This document shows positions 50,079 to 59,053 of a DNA stretch of 64,000 bases, piece after piece; positions within the stretch are counted from its first letter, which is position 1, and every line of letters begins with the position of its first letter. A program made the position numbers and the translations under genes. The notes beneath the pieces are model-generated. The model saw only the letters and a program-made list of their open reading frames with translations. It was not told the origin of the DNA and did no database searches. Origin of the DNA: JACVRW01 sp963734025 (GTDB lineage: Bacteria; Actinomycetota; Thermoleophilia; Solirubrobacterales; Thermoleophilaceae); NCBI GenBank assembly GCA_963734025.1, contig CAVTFR010000004.1, positions 62,001 to 126,000 on the forward strand, read 5' to 3'.

Positions 50079-50537
50079 ATGGCCTACTCGATCTCCGACG
50101 CCCGCCGGGAGCTGCTCGACGCCCTCGCCGAGGCGATCGAGTCCTTGGGCTTCGCGCTCGCGTGCCTCGGTGAGGCGTACGACAAGCTCGACGAGACGAG
50201 CGGCGACCGGCTCGAGGAGGCCATCTTCCGGCCCGTGCAGGTGGCCTACGGCCGGGCGCAGCGCACGTACTCGGGCTTCGCGCAGCGACACGGGCTGCCG
50301 TCGCGCAGCTTCGAGGAGGCCTCGGCGGGTGTCTCGCCGGCCGGTGCGCGCGGGTTCATCGACATGGCCCTGAACGCGGTCGGCGAGGCGGAGCTGACGC
50401 TTTCGACGCTGCAGGACTCGATGCTGCCGGTCGAGGCCGGTGACGAGGAGCTGCGCGCGGGGCTCGCCGCCGTGCGCGACCGGATCGCCGGCGTCACGGG
50501 CGACGCCCGTGAGTTCACGCGCACGCTCGGCCGCTGA
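50079..50537 (+). CDS. helical protein of unknown function
   Basis: 152 residues, almost entirely helical: ARRELLDALAEAIESLGFAL, KLDETSGDRLEEAIFRPVQ, then GRAQRTYSGFAQRHGLP and a C-terminal helix. This arrangement suggests a four-helix bundle. I do not recognise the family. It is divergent from the GNAT gene (43-bp gap) and convergent with the small gene that follows (adjacent stops). Confidence 0.6.
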   Translation: MAYSISDARRELLDALAEAIESLGFALACLGEAYDKLDETSGDRLEEAIFRPVQVAYGRAQRTYSGFAQRHGLPSRSFEEASAGVSPAGARGFIDMALNAVGEAELTLSTLQDSMLPVEAGDEELRAGLAAVRDRIAGVTGDAREFTRTLGR

Positions 50538-50762
50538 TCAGGCCGGGCTCAGGTCGCGCGCGCGCCGTAAGAGCCCGGTCGAGGGCACCGGGATGGAGGC
50601 GGTGTCGTCCGGCAGCGGCGGCGGGGGCGCGCTGACGCCGCCGGCCCGGCGCAGCTCCGCGTGCACGCGACCCGCGGGCAGACGCCCCGAGAGGAAGGAC
50701 TCGAGCACGCGCCGCTCGGCCTGGCTCAGGTTGTGGTCGAGCGCTGGGGACCTGGCTGCCAT
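50538..50762 (-). CDS. small protein of unknown function
   Basis: 74 residues. The first half is one helix (NLSQAERRVLESFLSGRLPA, then GRVHAELRRAGG), the second half is Pro-rich (APPPPLPDD). A possible SHOCT-like or coiled role is not established. Its start lies inside the 3' end of the DUF4031 gene (37-nt overlap), suggesting coupling. Coding evidence is moderate. Confidence 0.45.
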   Translation of the reverse strand: MAARSPALDHNLSQAERRVLESFLSGRLPAGRVHAELRRAGGVSAPPPPLPDDTASIPVPSTGLLRRARDLSPA

Positions 50763-51064
50763 CGCTCCGGGGTTCCCGCTCCAGCGCCGACCTCCTCCCT
50801 GAACGCCGCACGACGGCTTGCAAGATGGGCGCCCATCTCGCGCATCGTCAGCTCGAGCGCGCCCAGCCGGACGGCCTCCGCCCGCGCCCAGCCGGGCAGG
50901 TCGTAGTGGTCCCTCCAGGGCCGGCCCGGCTTCGTCTGCAGCCAGGTGCGCCGCAGCCCAAGCCGGGCCGCGAACTCCTCGAGCTCCTGGGGCGAGTCCG
51001 CGACCAGGTGGCACCAGCGCCTGCCGCGCCCCTGCCAGACCGCCTCGTCCACGTAGACCGCCAT
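50726..51064 (-). CDS. DUF4031 domain protein
   Basis: 112 residues. The DUF4031 core is present: MAVYVDEAVWQGRGRRWCHL, then VADSPQELEEFAARLGLRRT and WRDHYDLPGWARAEAVRLGA. The domain is found across actinobacteria and proteobacteria without a proven reaction; conserved Trp, Asp and His suggest ligand binding. It is divergent from the SRPBCC gene (23-bp gap). Confidence 0.85.
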   Translation of the reverse strand: MAVYVDEAVWQGRGRRWCHLVADSPQELEEFAARLGLRRTWLQTKPGRPWRDHYDLPGWARAEAVRLGALELTMREMGAHLASRRAAFREEVGAGAGTPERWQPGPQRSTTT

Positions 51065-51087
51065 GCGCGGTCATCAAGATACGCGCC

Positions 51088-51552
51088 GTGGTCCACGTCC
51101 TGGAACGAGACCAGGTCTTGCCCGGCGAGCGCGACGAGGTGTTTGGGTTCTTCGGCGACGCGTTCAACCTCGAGGCGATCACCCCGCCGTGGCTCGGGTT
51201 TCGCGTCGTCATGCCGCGCCCGATCGAGATGCGGCCGGGGGCGCTGATCGAGTACCGGCTGAAGCTGCACGGGATCCCGGTGCACTGGCTCACGGAGATC
51301 GAGATCTGGGAGCCCGGCCGGCGCTTCGTCGACACCCAGGTGCGCGGTCCGTACCGGCTCTGGCGCCACACCCACTCGTTCGAGGACGATCCGCAGGGAA
51401 CCCGGGTGCGCGACAGCGTCAGCTACGAGATCCCGCTCGGTCCGCTGGGCGAGCTCGCGCACCGGCTGTTCGTACAGCGTGACCTCGCGCGGATATTCGA
51501 CCATCGCCGGCGGGAGGTCACGAAGGCAATGCGGGTAGAACTAACTCCTTGA
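51088..51552 (+). CDS. SRPBCC (START-like) ligand-binding protein
   Basis: 154 residues from a GTG at 51088; no clear ribosome-binding site is seen. The fold signatures are LPGERDEVFGFFGDAFNLEA, ITPPWLGFRVV, then PGRRFVDTQVRGPYRLWRHT and FEDDPQGTRVRDSVSYEIPL. SRPBCC proteins bind hydrophobic ligands or act as cyclases. Its stop overlaps the TTG start of the ATP-grasp gene, so it is the first gene of the large co-directional run that follows. Confidence 0.85.
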   Translation: MVHVLERDQVLPGERDEVFGFFGDAFNLEAITPPWLGFRVVMPRPIEMRPGALIEYRLKLHGIPVHWLTEIEIWEPGRRFVDTQVRGPYRLWRHTHSFEDDPQGTRVRDSVSYEIPLGPLGELAHRLFVQRDLARIFDHRRREVTKAMRVELTP

Positions 51553-53171
51553 GCACCGGCGCCGACCAGGTCACGGAATCCCAGTACGTCCCCGCGCCCG
51601 GGTTCTTCGACGAGTTGTTCGAGGCACCCGGCAGGCCGCGCCCGCCCGCCACCAGCCTCGTCAGCTCGCTCACGCGCCTCGGGCGCGACCGCCTACGCTC
51701 GGCCGGCGACCGGCGCGACGCGATCTTCGTGCAACAGGGGATCACCTTCGACGCATCCACGCCCGAGGGCCCCACGCGCGACCGGCCCTTCCCGCTCGAC
51801 CTCGTGCCGCGTGTCCTGCCGGCCGGCGAATGGCGGACGATCAAACGGGGGCTCGCCCAGCGGGTGCGGGCGCTCAACTACTTCGTCGAGGACGTCTACC
51901 ACGCCCAGGAGATCATCGGCGAGGGGATCGTGCCCTGGGAGCTCGTGCTCACGCGTTCGAACTTCGAGCGCGCCGCCCACGGCATCCGGCCACCGGGCGG
52001 GGTCTGGTGCCACGTCTCGGGCTGCGACATCGTGCGCGACGCGGACGGGCGCTGGAAGGTGCTCGAGGACAACGTGCGCACGCCGTCGGGGATCTCGTAC
52101 GTGCTCGAGAACCGGATCGCGATGAGCCGGCTGCTGCCCGAGCTGTTCTCGGGCTACGACGTTCGCCCGGTGAGCAACTACCCTGCGCTGCTGCTCGATG
52201 CCCTGCAGGCGGCCGCACCCGGCGGCGGCGAGAACCCGGTCGTGGTCGTGTGGACGCCGGGCGCCGCCAACAGCGCCTACTTCGAGCACGCCTTCCTCGC
52301 CCGCCAGATGGGCGTCGAGCTCGTCGAGGCATCCGACCTGGTCGTGCGCGACGGCCTCTGTTACATGCGCACTACGCGCGGCCTCGCCCAGGTCGACTCG
52401 ATCTACCGGCGCATCGACGACGCCTTCATGGACCCGCTCGAGTTCCGCCCGGACTCGCTGCTCGGCGTGCCCGGCCTGATGGGGGTCTACCGCGCCGGCA
52501 ACGTGGCGATCGCGAACGCCGTCGGCACCGGCGTGGCGGATGACAAGGCGATCTACCACTACGTGCCCGAGATGATCCGCTTCTACCTCGGCGAGGACCC
52601 GATCCTCGACAACCTCCCCACCTGGCTGCTCGCCGACCCCGAGCAGCGCTCCTACGCGCTCGAGCACATGCACGAGCTCGTGATCAAGCCGACCGGCGAG
52701 TCCGGCGGCAAGGGCGTGTTCATCGGGCCCCACGCGACCGAGGAGCAGCTCGCCGACGAGCGGGCGCTCGTCGAGCAGGCGCCGGAGCGCTGGATCGCGC
52801 AGCAGACGGTGGCGCTCTCGACGGTGCCCACCGCGATGGCCGACGGCTCGCTCGCCCCGAGGCACGTCGACCTGCGCCCGTTCGCGATCTACGGCGACGA
52901 GATCCACATCATCCCCGGCGGGCTCACGCGCGTGGCGCTGCGGGAGGGCTCGATGATCGTGAACAGCTCGCAGGGCGGCGGCTCGAAGGACACCTGGGTG
53001 CTCTCTGACGGTGGGGGCGACTCGGCCGGGCCGGGCGGCGGGCAACTCGCCCCGCCGGCGCTGCCGGGCATGCGCCAGGCCGGCTGGCGCGGGCAGGAGC
53101 AGCAGCAGCAGCAGGGGCAACAGCGATCCGCGCGCAGGCGGCCGAGCCCGCTGCTTGCGACGAGGCGCTGA
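51549..53171 (+). CDS. circularly permuted type 2 ATP-grasp protein
   Basis: 540 residues from a TTG overlapping the SRPBCC stop. It matches COG2308: RALNYFVEDVYHAQEIIGEG, GCDIVRDADGRWKVLEDNVR with the PSG loop following, PGAANSAYFEHAFLARQMG, then ELVIKPTGESGGKGVFIGPH (ATP/phosphate loop) and SQGGGSKDTWVL. These enzymes are predicted to ligate amino acids or peptides, with alpha-E and transglutaminase-like partners. The C-terminus carries an unusual Gly/Gln-rich tail (53008-53168, including a run of five Gln) and shares a short DNA element with the transglutaminase gene. Confidence 0.93.
   Translation: MSTGADQVTESQYVPAPGFFDELFEAPGRPRPPATSLVSSLTRLGRDRLRSAGDRRDAIFVQQGITFDASTPEGPTRDRPFPLDLVPRVLPAGEWRTIKRGLAQRVRALNYFVEDVYHAQEIIGEGIVPWELVLTRSNFERAAHGIRPPGGVWCHVSGCDIVRDADGRWKVLEDNVRTPSGISYVLENRIAMSRLLPELFSGYDVRPVSNYPALLLDALQAAAPGGGENPVVVVWTPGAANSAYFEHAFLARQMGVELVEASDLVVRDGLCYMRTTRGLAQVDSIYRRIDDAFMDPLEFRPDSLLGVPGLMGVYRAGNVAIANAVGTGVADDKAIYHYVPEMIRFYLGEDPILDNLPTWLLADPEQRSYALEHMHELVIKPTGESGGKGVFIGPHATEEQLADERALVEQAPERWIAQQTVALSTVPTAMADGSLAPRHVDLRPFAIYGDEIHIIPGGLTRVALREGSMIVNSSQGGGSKDTWVLSDGGGDSAGPGGGQLAPPALPGMRQAGWRGQEQQQQQGQQRSARRRPSPLLATRR
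53008..53027 (+). repeat. short element shared with the transglutaminase gene, copy 1
   Basis: The 20 bp acggtgggggcgactcggcc lie at the point where conserved ATP-grasp sequence gives way to a Gly-rich tail. A near copy (two differences) occurs at 54797-54816, also in-frame at a non-conserved insertion. Two such matches in neighbouring genes are unlikely by chance but not proof of a mobile element. Confidence 0.4.
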
Positions 53172-54142
53172 TGCTGGCCCGCATCGCGCACGACCTCTAC
53201 TGGCTTGGCCGCCACCTGGTTCGCGCCGAGCACACGGCGCGCATGCTCGACGGCCTCTTCCATGCCGATCTCCAGGGCAGGCCGGACGACCCGGCGTCGG
53301 TCACGCTGTCGTGGGAGTCGCTCCTCGTGATCATGGGCGCGGGCGAGATCGACGGGCCCGCCCGGCGCGACGAGGTCGTCCGGGTGCTCACGACCGACGT
53401 CGACAACCCGGTGTCGATCGTCTCGTGCGTGACGGGCGCGCGCGAGGGGGCGCGGACGCTCAGGGACACGATCTCGGCCGAGATGTGGGAGTCCGTCAAC
53501 ACCTTCGAGCTGCTGCTCTCGCGGCGCGACCTGCACGCGGGCCTGCGCGCCGGGCCCTACTCGACCTACTCGATGGTCAAGGAGCGCAGCGCGCTCTTCT
53601 GGGGACTGACGGGGCGCACCATGCAGAGGGACGACGCACGTGCGTTCCTGCAGGCGGGCGGCCGGCTCGAGGCAGCCGACATGGTGCTCAGAATGCTGCG
53701 CGTGGCACTCCCCCCCGGACCCGACCCCAACGGCGACGACGCCCCCGAGGCGCCGCGGCGGGACGGCAACGCGCTGGCGCTCCTGCGGGCGGTGGGCGGC
53801 TTCCAGGCCTTCATGCGCTCGGCGGCCGCGCCGCCCAACGCCGGTCCGGTGGCGCGCTTCATGCTCTACGAGCGCGAGTTCCCCGACGCGGTGGCCGCCT
53901 CCGTGCAGTCGCTCGACGCCGCGCTCGAGCGCGTCGAGGCGGAGGCGCAGGACTCGCCGCCCGTGCTGCGCGTGCGGCGTATGCTCGCGGACCTCGATTT
54001 CCGCGCGCGCGTGGCGCCGGGTCCGGAGACCGTGATCCCGGCGCTGCGGCCGATCCAGCAGGAGCTCGGGCGGCTCGACGTCGAGATCCACGAGCGCTAT
54101 TTCCACCCGAGCACCGTCGTAGCCCAGACCATCACCGCATGA
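53171..54142 (+). CDS. alpha-E domain protein
   Basis: 323 residues, all-helical, matching the alpha-E (DUF403) family. Opening MLARIAHDLYWLGRHLVRAE then HTARMLDGLFHADLQG; central CVTGAREGARTLRDTISAEM, where E and R are conserved, and WESVNTF; near the end RFMLYEREFPDAVAASVQSL. It is the invariant partner of the COG2308 ATP-grasp and is thought to bind its substrate or product. TGATG overlaps both neighbours' junctions, so it is cotranslated with the ATP-grasp gene. Confidence 0.94.
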   Translation: MLARIAHDLYWLGRHLVRAEHTARMLDGLFHADLQGRPDDPASVTLSWESLLVIMGAGEIDGPARRDEVVRVLTTDVDNPVSIVSCVTGAREGARTLRDTISAEMWESVNTFELLLSRRDLHAGLRAGPYSTYSMVKERSALFWGLTGRTMQRDDARAFLQAGGRLEAADMVLRMLRVALPPGPDPNGDDAPEAPRRDGNALALLRAVGGFQAFMRSAAAPPNAGPVARFMLYEREFPDAVAASVQSLDAALERVEAEAQDSPPVLRVRRMLADLDFRARVAPGPETVIPALRPIQQELGRLDVEIHERYFHPSTVVAQTITA

Positions 54143-55047
54143 GGTACCTGCTCCGCTACCACGCCGAGTACCGCTACTCGGTGCCCGTCTTCGACCAGCA
54201 CAACGTCCTGCGCGTGACCCCGGCAACGACGCCGCTGCAGCGCGTGCGCGGCTTCCGGGTCGTCGTCGAGCCGAGCGCGCGGACGCGTACGTACAGCGAC
54301 TACTTCGGCACCGAGGTGGTCGAGTTCAATGTCCCCGGCGAGCACGAGCGCCTGGCGATCACGGCGGAGGGCGAGGTCGTGACCGACGAGCCGGCCGCGC
54401 CGCCGGACGGTGACTGGGAGCTGACCAGAACAGACGCCTACACGTCCCGCGGCGGCGAGTTCCTGCTGCACACCGAGGACGAGCCGGGCAACGGCGGCCT
54501 GGCGGAGCTCCGCGACGCGATCGCCGCCGACACGCCGCGGCAGATGCTCGAGGCGCTCTGCCGGGTGATCCCGGAGCGCTTCGAGTACAAGCCGGGCGCG
54601 ACGTTCGTCGGCTCGACCGTCGACGACCTGCTCGAGGGCGGTGCCGGCGTCTGCCAGGACTTCGTCCACCTGTCGCTGATCCTGCTGCGCCGCGCCGGGA
54701 TCGCGACTCGCTACGTGTCGGGCTACCTGTTCGTCGCCCCGCCCTCGCCCGGCCAGGTGCCGCGGGCGTCTGGCGGCGCGAGCCCCCAGCTGTCAAACGG
54801 TGGGGGTGACTCGGTCGAGGTCAACACGCACGCCTGGGTGGAAGCGCTCGTGCCCGGTCGGGCGGACGGCGAGAGCGTCTGGATCGGCGCCGACCCCACG
54901 AACAGCAAGCTCGCCGGGGAGGAGCACGTGAAGATCGGCCACGGGCGCCATTACGGCGACGTGGCGCCGATCCGCGGCGTCTACCGCGGGGCCGGCGGGA
55001 CGGCCGGCCACGAGGTGAGCGTGCGCATGACCCGCCTCACTTCATAA
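54139..55047 (+). CDS. transglutaminase-like cysteine peptidase family protein
   Basis: 302 residues. N-terminal beta domain (YLLRYHAEYRYSVPVFDQHN) then the transglutaminase core with catalytic C172 in GGAGVCQDFVH, H231 in VNTHAWVEALVPG and D252 in WIGADPTN. It would cut or form isopeptide/peptide bonds, undoing or completing the ligation made by the ATP-grasp partner. ATGA overlap with the alpha-E stop. An extra loop (about 204-226), including QLSNGGGDS, interrupts the usual spacing between C172 and H231. Confidence 0.94.
   Translation: MRYLLRYHAEYRYSVPVFDQHNVLRVTPATTPLQRVRGFRVVVEPSARTRTYSDYFGTEVVEFNVPGEHERLAITAEGEVVTDEPAAPPDGDWELTRTDAYTSRGGEFLLHTEDEPGNGGLAELRDAIAADTPRQMLEALCRVIPERFEYKPGATFVGSTVDDLLEGGAGVCQDFVHLSLILLRRAGIATRYVSGYLFVAPPSPGQVPRASGGASPQLSNGGGDSVEVNTHAWVEALVPGRADGESVWIGADPTNSKLAGEEHVKIGHGRHYGDVAPIRGVYRGAGGTAGHEVSVRMTRLTS
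54797..54816 (+). repeat. short element shared with the ATP-grasp gene, copy 2
   Basis: acggtgggggtgactcggtc, differing at two positions from the copy at 53008-53027. It encodes part of an in-frame loop in the transglutaminase protein. A CCCCCAGCTG...GGTGGGGG inverted repeat surrounds it (54784-54807). Confidence 0.4.
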
Positions 55048-55063
55048 AGTAAAGTCATAGGGC

Positions 55064-56827
55064 GTGCAAACGTTCTGGCGCCTGCTCGGATTCCTGCGCC
55101 CCTACCGCCGAGGGGTGATCTTCTCATTCGTGCTCGCGGCCTTCGCCATGGGCACGGGCGTGCTCATCCCGTTCCTCGTCGGACAGACCGTCAACGAGAT
55201 CGACAGCGGCGGCGCCAACCTCTGGCCGCTCGCGCTGGGGGTGGCGGCCGCGGGGCTCTTCAGGCTCGCCTTCAGCGTTTCCCGCAGGCTCGTCGCGGGC
55301 CGCGTCTCGCTCGGCGTCGAGTACGACCTGCGGAACCGCATGTACGAGCACCTGCACTCGCTGGAGCTCGCCTTCTTCGACACGCAGCAGACCGGCCAGT
55401 TGATGTCGCGCTCGACGGTCGACCTGCAGTCGGTGCGCTTCTTCCTCGGCTATGGCCTCATCTTCATCGTCCAGTCGGCGCTGACGATCCTGATCGCGGC
55501 AGGCGTCATGCTCGTCGTGGACCCGGTGCTCGCCGCGATCGCGCTGGCGCCGATGCCGTTCGTTATCTGGGTCTCGTTCCGCTACGGGCGCCGCAACCGG
55601 CCGGCACAGCAGGAGGTGCAGCAGCGCATCGCCGAGCTGACGGCGGAGGCCGAGGAGAACATCTCCGGCGTCCGCGTGGTCAAGGCGTTCGCGCAGGAGG
55701 AGCGCCAGCTGCGGCGCTTCTCGCGCGCGGTTGCGCGCGTGTTCGACCAGTCGATGGTCTCGACGCGCCTGCGCGCCTTCTACGGGCCGTTCATCGGCTT
55801 CCTTCCCCAGCTCGGGCTCGCCGCCGTCCTGTTCGTCGGTGGGCGTCAGGCGATCAACGGCTCGCTCGCGGTCGGCGACTTCGTCGCCTTCTACGGCTAC
55901 GTGCTGCTGCTGACCTCGCCGATGCGGATGCTCGGCATCGCGCTCGGCATGGCGCAGCGGGCAGTGGCGAGCGGCGCGCGCGTGTTCGAGCTGCTGGACC
56001 GCCGGCCCGAGCTCACCGCCCCCGCCGACGCCCCGCCGCTGCCTGCCGGAGCGGGGCGCGTCGAGCTGCGCGGCGTCACCTTCGGCTACGGGGACGGCGA
56101 GCCGGTGCTGCGCGACGTCGACCTCGACATCGAGGCCGGGCGCACCGTCGCGCTCGTCGGCGCCACCGGCTCGGGCAAGACGACGCTCGTGATGCTGATC
56201 CCGCGCCTCTACGACGCCGACGAGGGCACGGTGCTCGTCGACGGCGTCGACGTGCGCACGGTCGACCCGACCTCGCTGCGGAGCGAGGTGGCCGTCGTCT
56301 CGGATGACGCGTTCCTGTTCTCGGCGACGCTGCGCGACAACATCGCCTACGCGCGACCCGACGCATCCGAGGACCAGGTCCTCGAGGCGATCCGCCGCGC
56401 CGGCCTGGCCGAGCTCGTCGACGAGCTTCCCGACGGTCTCGACACGCTGGTGGGGGAGCGCGGCCTCACCCTCTCCGGCGGCCAGCGCCAGCGCGTCGCG
56501 ATCGCGCGCGCTCTGATCGCGGAGCCGCGCATCCTCATCCTGGACGACGCGACCTCGAGCGTCGACGCCACCACCGAGAGCCGCATCAAGGATGCGCTCC
56601 GCGAGGTGATGGAGGGGCGCACGACGTTCGTGATCGCCCACCGGCTGTCCACGATCTCGCTCGCCGACGAGGTGGTCGTGCTCGAGGACGGCCGCGTTGC
56701 GGCGCGCGGGACGCACGAGGAGCTGCTCGACGACTCGCCGCTCTACCGCGAGATCGCCGAGAAGGGCCTGCCGGACCAGGTCTTCCTCAACAGAGAGGAC
56801 CCCGAGCGCGAGGTGGCGGGGCTGTGA
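55064..56827 (+). CDS. ABC exporter half-transporter, degenerate catalytic Glu
   Basis: 587 residues from a GTG. Six membrane helices (about 15-310) then an ATPase domain: Walker A GATGSGKTT (about 366), signature LSGGQRQ (about 470), Walker B ILILDDATSSVD (about 492) and H-loop IAHRLST. In Walker B the catalytic Glu is replaced by Asp, as in the degenerate site of heterodimeric exporters. It follows the transglutaminase gene by 16 nt; those nt are AT-rich with TAAAGT, perhaps an internal promoter. It overlaps the second half-transporter (GTGA). Confidence 0.94.
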   Translation: MQTFWRLLGFLRPYRRGVIFSFVLAAFAMGTGVLIPFLVGQTVNEIDSGGANLWPLALGVAAAGLFRLAFSVSRRLVAGRVSLGVEYDLRNRMYEHLHSLELAFFDTQQTGQLMSRSTVDLQSVRFFLGYGLIFIVQSALTILIAAGVMLVVDPVLAAIALAPMPFVIWVSFRYGRRNRPAQQEVQQRIAELTAEAEENISGVRVVKAFAQEERQLRRFSRAVARVFDQSMVSTRLRAFYGPFIGFLPQLGLAAVLFVGGRQAINGSLAVGDFVAFYGYVLLLTSPMRMLGIALGMAQRAVASGARVFELLDRRPELTAPADAPPLPAGAGRVELRGVTFGYGDGEPVLRDVDLDIEAGRTVALVGATGSGKTTLVMLIPRLYDADEGTVLVDGVDVRTVDPTSLRSEVAVVSDDAFLFSATLRDNIAYARPDASEDQVLEAIRRAGLAELVDELPDGLDTLVGERGLTLSGGQRQRVAIARALIAEPRILILDDATSSVDATTESRIKDALREVMEGRTTFVIAHRLSTISLADEVVVLEDGRVAARGTHEELLDDSPLYREIAEKGLPDQVFLNREDPEREVAGL

Positions 56828-58611
56828 GCGCGCGCCAGGTCCTGAGCGCCGTTCGCGGCGAGCCGCGCCGGCTCGGCAAGTTGCGCCACCTGGTGGCGCT
56901 GCTGCGCCCCTACCGCGGGCGCGTCGTGCTCATGCTGATCGCGCTGGTGATCGCCACGGCCGCCGCACTCGTCCCGCCCTACCTGGCCGGCCTCGCGATC
57001 GACGCCGGCATCCAGGACGGCGACGTGAACGCGCTGACGCTGATCCTGATCGCGTTCATCGCGGCCGCCCTCATCAACTGGGGCGCCACCTACGTGCAGA
57101 CCTACCTGATCAACTGGGTCGGCCAGCGTGCTCTCCAGGACCTGCGCATCCAGCTCTTCGAGCACCTGCAGCAGCTCTCGATCGGGTTCTACTCGCGCAA
57201 CAAGGCAGGGATCCTGATCTCACGCCTGACGAACGACGTGCAGGCGCTCGACCAGCTGGTGACGGAGGGCATCCAGACGCTGTTCTCGGCGACGCTGACG
57301 TTGATCGGCACCGCGGTGATCCTGATCGTGCTCGACCCGGGTCTCGCGCTCGTGACCTTCCTGACCTTCCCGGTGCTGCTCGTCGGCAGCGTGATCTTCC
57401 GGGTCGCGTCGACCGGGGCGTACCGGCTCACGCGCGAGAAGATCGCCTTCGTCACCGCCTACCTGCAGGAGACGCTCTCCGGGGTGCGCATCGTTCGCGC
57501 GTTCGGGCAGGAGCCGCGCCACAAGCGCCGCTTCGCGGAGCTGAACGACGAGCACCGCGACGCCAACATGAAGACGGTCTACCTGAACGCGGCCTACTTC
57601 CCGTCGGTGGAGCTGCTGTCAGCAATCGCCACCGCCGCCATCCTGATCTACGGCGGCAACCAGGTGCTCGATGAAGCGGTCACGATCGGGGTGCTCGCCT
57701 CGTTCGTCTTCTACCTGCAGAGCTTCTTCGACCCGATCCAGTCGCTGTCGCAGCTGTACACCACGTACCAGGCCGGCATGGCGGCGCTGGACAAGATCTT
57801 CGAGCTGCTGGACGAGGAGCCCGACCTGCGCGACCGCCCGGACGCCGTGGACCTGCCGCGAGTGCGCGGTCAGATCGAGTTCGACGAGGTGAGCTTCCGC
57901 TACGGGCTGAAGGAGGACGAGGCGCCCGCGCTCGACGACGTCTCGCTGCAGGTCCCGCCGGGGCAGACCGTGGCGCTCGTCGGTGCGACCGGGGCCGGCA
58001 AGTCGACGCTCGCGAAGCTCGTCGCCCGCTTCTACGACCCGCAGCGCGGGCGCATATTGATAGACGGGCACGACCTGCGCGACGTGACCGAGCACTCGCT
58101 GCGCTCGCAGCTCGGCATCGTGCCGCAGGAGAGCTTCCTGTTCTCGGGCACGATCCGCGACAACATCGCCTTCGGCGCTCCTGACGCCGGCGACGACGAG
58201 GTCCGCGAGGCCGCCCGCGCGGTCGGGGCCGACGACTTCATCACGAGGCTGCCCGACGGCTACGACACCGAGGTCGGCGAGCGCGGCGTCCACCTGTCGG
58301 CCGGCCAGCGGCAGCTGGTCGCATTCGCGCGCGCGGCGGCGGCCGACCCGCGCATCCTGATCCTCGACGAGGCGACCTCGAACGTGGACGTCCGCACGGA
58401 GTCCCAGATCGAGCACGGGCTGCGGCGGCTGCTGGCCGGCCGCACGGCGATCGTGATCGCCCACCGGCTCTCGACGATCCGCGGCGCCGGCCGGATCGTG
58501 GTGCTCGACCACGGCCGCGTCGCCGAGCAGGGCACCCACGAGGAGCTGCTCGAGCTGAACGGACACTACGCGCGGCTCTATCGCGATTGGGCCGATCAGG
58601 CCGCGGCGTAG
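56824..58611 (+). CDS. ABC exporter half-transporter, canonical ATPase site
   Basis: 595 residues. Membrane domain about 30-330, then an ATPase domain with Walker A GATGAGKST (about 386), signature LSAGQRQ (about 492; Gly-to-Ala at the third position), Walker B ILILDEATSNVD with the catalytic Glu, and H-loop IAHRLST. Together with the preceding half it forms an asymmetric heterodimer like BmrCD or TmrAB. It starts within the stop of the first half. Substrate unknown; a peptide or modified product of the upstream ligation genes is possible. Confidence 0.95.
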   Translation: MSARQVLSAVRGEPRRLGKLRHLVALLRPYRGRVVLMLIALVIATAAALVPPYLAGLAIDAGIQDGDVNALTLILIAFIAAALINWGATYVQTYLINWVGQRALQDLRIQLFEHLQQLSIGFYSRNKAGILISRLTNDVQALDQLVTEGIQTLFSATLTLIGTAVILIVLDPGLALVTFLTFPVLLVGSVIFRVASTGAYRLTREKIAFVTAYLQETLSGVRIVRAFGQEPRHKRRFAELNDEHRDANMKTVYLNAAYFPSVELLSAIATAAILIYGGNQVLDEAVTIGVLASFVFYLQSFFDPIQSLSQLYTTYQAGMAALDKIFELLDEEPDLRDRPDAVDLPRVRGQIEFDEVSFRYGLKEDEAPALDDVSLQVPPGQTVALVGATGAGKSTLAKLVARFYDPQRGRILIDGHDLRDVTEHSLRSQLGIVPQESFLFSGTIRDNIAFGAPDAGDDEVREAARAVGADDFITRLPDGYDTEVGERGVHLSAGQRQLVAFARAAAADPRILILDEATSNVDVRTESQIEHGLRRLLAGRTAIVIAHRLSTIRGAGRIVVLDHGRVAEQGTHEELLELNGHYARLYRDWADQAAA

Positions 58612-58617
58612 CCGGCC

Positions 58618-59043
58618 GTGAGCCGCGCCGTCGAGGAGTCGAACCGGCGCATGCTGCGTGTGCGCGACGCGATGGACCGCGACTACGCGAGGCCGCTCGA
58701 CATCCCGACCCTGGCGAAGGTCGCCCACGTGTCCGAGGCGCACTTCATCCGGGTCTTTCGCTCCACCTTCGGCGAGACGCCACACCGCTACCTGCAGCGA
58801 CGCCGTATCGAGCGAGCGATGTTCCTGCTGAGGGAGAGCGAGCGCAGCGTGACCGAGATCTGCTTCGACGTGGGCTTCACGAGCCTCGGGACGTTCAGCC
58901 GCACGTTCACCGAGATCGTCGGCGAGCCGCCGACGACATACCGCTGGCGCGCCGCAGACCTCAGAGCCGTCCCCGCCTGCTTCGCGAAGGCGTGGACGAG
59001 ACCGAGCAGTTTTGGAGAAGCACGAAGCCGGCGCGCGAATTAG
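58618..59043 (+). CDS. AraC family regulator, DNA-binding domain only
   Basis: 141 residues from a GTG. Two helix-turn-helix motifs: IPTLAKVAHVSEAHFIRVF and VTEICFDVGFTSLGTFSRTF, with the conserved GETPHRYLQRRRIERAM linker. There is no sensor domain, so it may act with a partner or respond to expression level. It is 6 nt from the ABC gene and 10 nt from the VOC gene; AraC-VOC pairs of this kind are common in actinobacteria. Confidence 0.9.
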   Translation: MSRAVEESNRRMLRVRDAMDRDYARPLDIPTLAKVAHVSEAHFIRVFRSTFGETPHRYLQRRRIERAMFLLRESERSVTEICFDVGFTSLGTFSRTFTEIVGEPPTTYRWRAADLRAVPACFAKAWTRPSSFGEARSRRAN

Positions 59044-59053
59044 CCTCGCGCTC

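Noticed and set aside
52889..54226. 445-residue - strand frame over ATP-grasp/alpha-E genes
   Set aside because: Antisense to two strongly conserved genes; no start-site signal.
55124..56716. 530-residue - strand frame over the first ABC half-transporter
   Set aside because: Shadow of a complete ABC exporter gene; charged low-complexity translation.
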